Position numbers and translations under genes: made by a program. Below the pieces are notes generated by a model. It ran no database searches. It was not told where the DNA came from and saw nothing but the letters and a program-made list of their open reading frames with translations. A DNA stretch of 5,895 bases from an uncultured Flavobacterium sp. (GTDB taxonomy: Bacteria > Bacteroidota > Bacteroidia > Flavobacteriales > Flavobacteriaceae): positions 1 through 5,895 of the forward strand of contig NZ_CAMIHH010000146.1 of assembly GCF_946220915.1 (NCBI RefSeq). The letters are read 5' to 3'. This document shows positions 5,393 through 5,895 of the stretch, piece after piece (position 1 is the first letter of the stretch; each line of letters opens with the position of its first letter).

Positions 5393-5895
5393 ATGAAAAC
5401 CGATTACTTCAACCTAAGGCGCCTCTCCCTTTACTCTGTATTGGGAGTTTTTGGCATTGCTGCCAGTTCGTGCAGCTCATATAACAGTGCGTCCAGTTCC
5501 GACAATGACGGAATTTATGGCAATGTGCCCCGAAATGAAAGGAATGAGCCGGTATATACTTATAATGACGGCACAGTCACCCAATACCGGGATGGCGCTG
5601 TTACAGGGCAAAATTCTAATGGCTATTCGGCGTATTTTAATTCCCTGCAGGATGAATACCCTGTAATAACCGATGTAGAAGGATACAACTCTTACGATAA
5701 TGATTCCGTGGTTTCAGTACAGTCATATAATGCAAATGCTGGCTGGGGCGAAGATACCGGCGAGAACGTGACCGTAAATGTTTACGGCGGCGGTGCATGG
5801 GGCGGAGGCTATCCTTACTACGGCGGATGGGGCTGGCCCTACTATGGCGGATGGTACGGCAATGGCTGGGGCTGGGGCCTTGGTTATGGCTGGGG
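5393..5895 (+). CDS. Lipoprotein with Gly/Trp/Tyr-rich tail, truncated at the window end
   Basis: The frame is open from the ATG at 5393 to the last base: 167 complete codons plus two bases, so the C-terminus is missing. The N-terminus is a lipoprotein signal: Arg9-Arg10, a hydrophobic core (residues 11-24) and the lipobox ASSC, with Cys27 as the predicted lipidated residue. A Ser/Asn/Asp-rich linker (28-40) follows; in Flavobacteriia such acidic linkers after the cysteine can direct export to the cell surface, but that is inference here. Residues 57-63 and 65-71 form a short repeat, YxDGxVT. From about residue 131 the protein is almost only Gly, Trp, Tyr and Pro, with PYYGGW at 141-146 and again at 149-154. 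Low-complexity aromatic/Gly tails occur in several flavobacterial lipoproteins, and I assign no function. It is divergent from proS. Confidence 0.85.
   Translation, partial: MKTDYFNLRRLSLYSVLGVFGIAASSCSSYNSASSSDNDGIYGNVPRNERNEPVYTYNDGTVTQYRDGAVTGQNSNGYSAYFNSLQDEYPVITDVEGYNSYDNDSVVSVQSYNANAGWGEDTGENVTVNVYGGGAWGGGYPYYGGWGWPYYGGWYGNGWGWGLGYGW

Noticed and set aside
1..5895. Search by eye for a CRISPR array, insertion sequence ends, phage or toxin-antitoxin genes.
   Set aside because: No spaced direct repeats, terminal inverted repeats with a transposase, or recognisable small toxin/antitoxin pair were seen.

Overview
The window looks like chromosomal DNA from a member of the Bacteroidota, most likely Flavobacteriaceae. 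Three things support this. The proline-tRNA ligase is the compact archaeal/eukaryotic-like type usual in that phylum. Several intergenic spacers carry the phylum's promoter signature (a TTG-like -33 box, about 19 bases, then TAnnTTTG), and clear Shine-Dalgarno sequences are largely missing. The small proteins also resemble ones I associate with Flavobacterium-like genomes. Genes are moderately GC-rich and spacers are strongly AT-rich.

Layout, left to right. Bases 1-172 hold what may be the last codons of a plus-strand gene, followed by three consecutive hairpins, the last a textbook intrinsic terminator. A long RluA-family pseudouridine synthase follows on the minus strand (211-1899). From an 84-base divergent spacer, a plus-strand pair runs rightward: a 187-residue protein of unknown function (1984-2547) and a 139-residue membrane protein with a CxxC motif (2637-3056). 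A 322-base convergent spacer (3057-3378) contains two terminator hairpins and some short repeats.

The right half is a minus-strand translation cluster, read in the order proS (5293-3821), tRNA-Glu (3740-3669), rpsT (3630-3379). A very good promoter lies between proS and the tRNA, so tRNA-Glu and rpsT probably form one transcript that ends at the hairpin at 3333-3358. Divergent from proS, a lipoprotein gene with a Gly/Trp/Tyr-rich tail starts at 5393 and runs off the window.

Functionally the window is mostly translation housekeeping: rRNA or tRNA modification, tRNA charging, a tRNA and a small-subunit protein. Two uncharacterised proteins and a surface lipoprotein accompany it. I see no mobile element, CRISPR array, phage gene or recognisable defence system. 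The observations most worth checking are the caspase/CHAT-like but apparently inactivated 187-residue protein, the nested inverted repeat that joins the proS 3' end to the tRNA-Glu promoter, a possibly leaderless transcript at 1984, and the triple-hairpin segment at 89-165.
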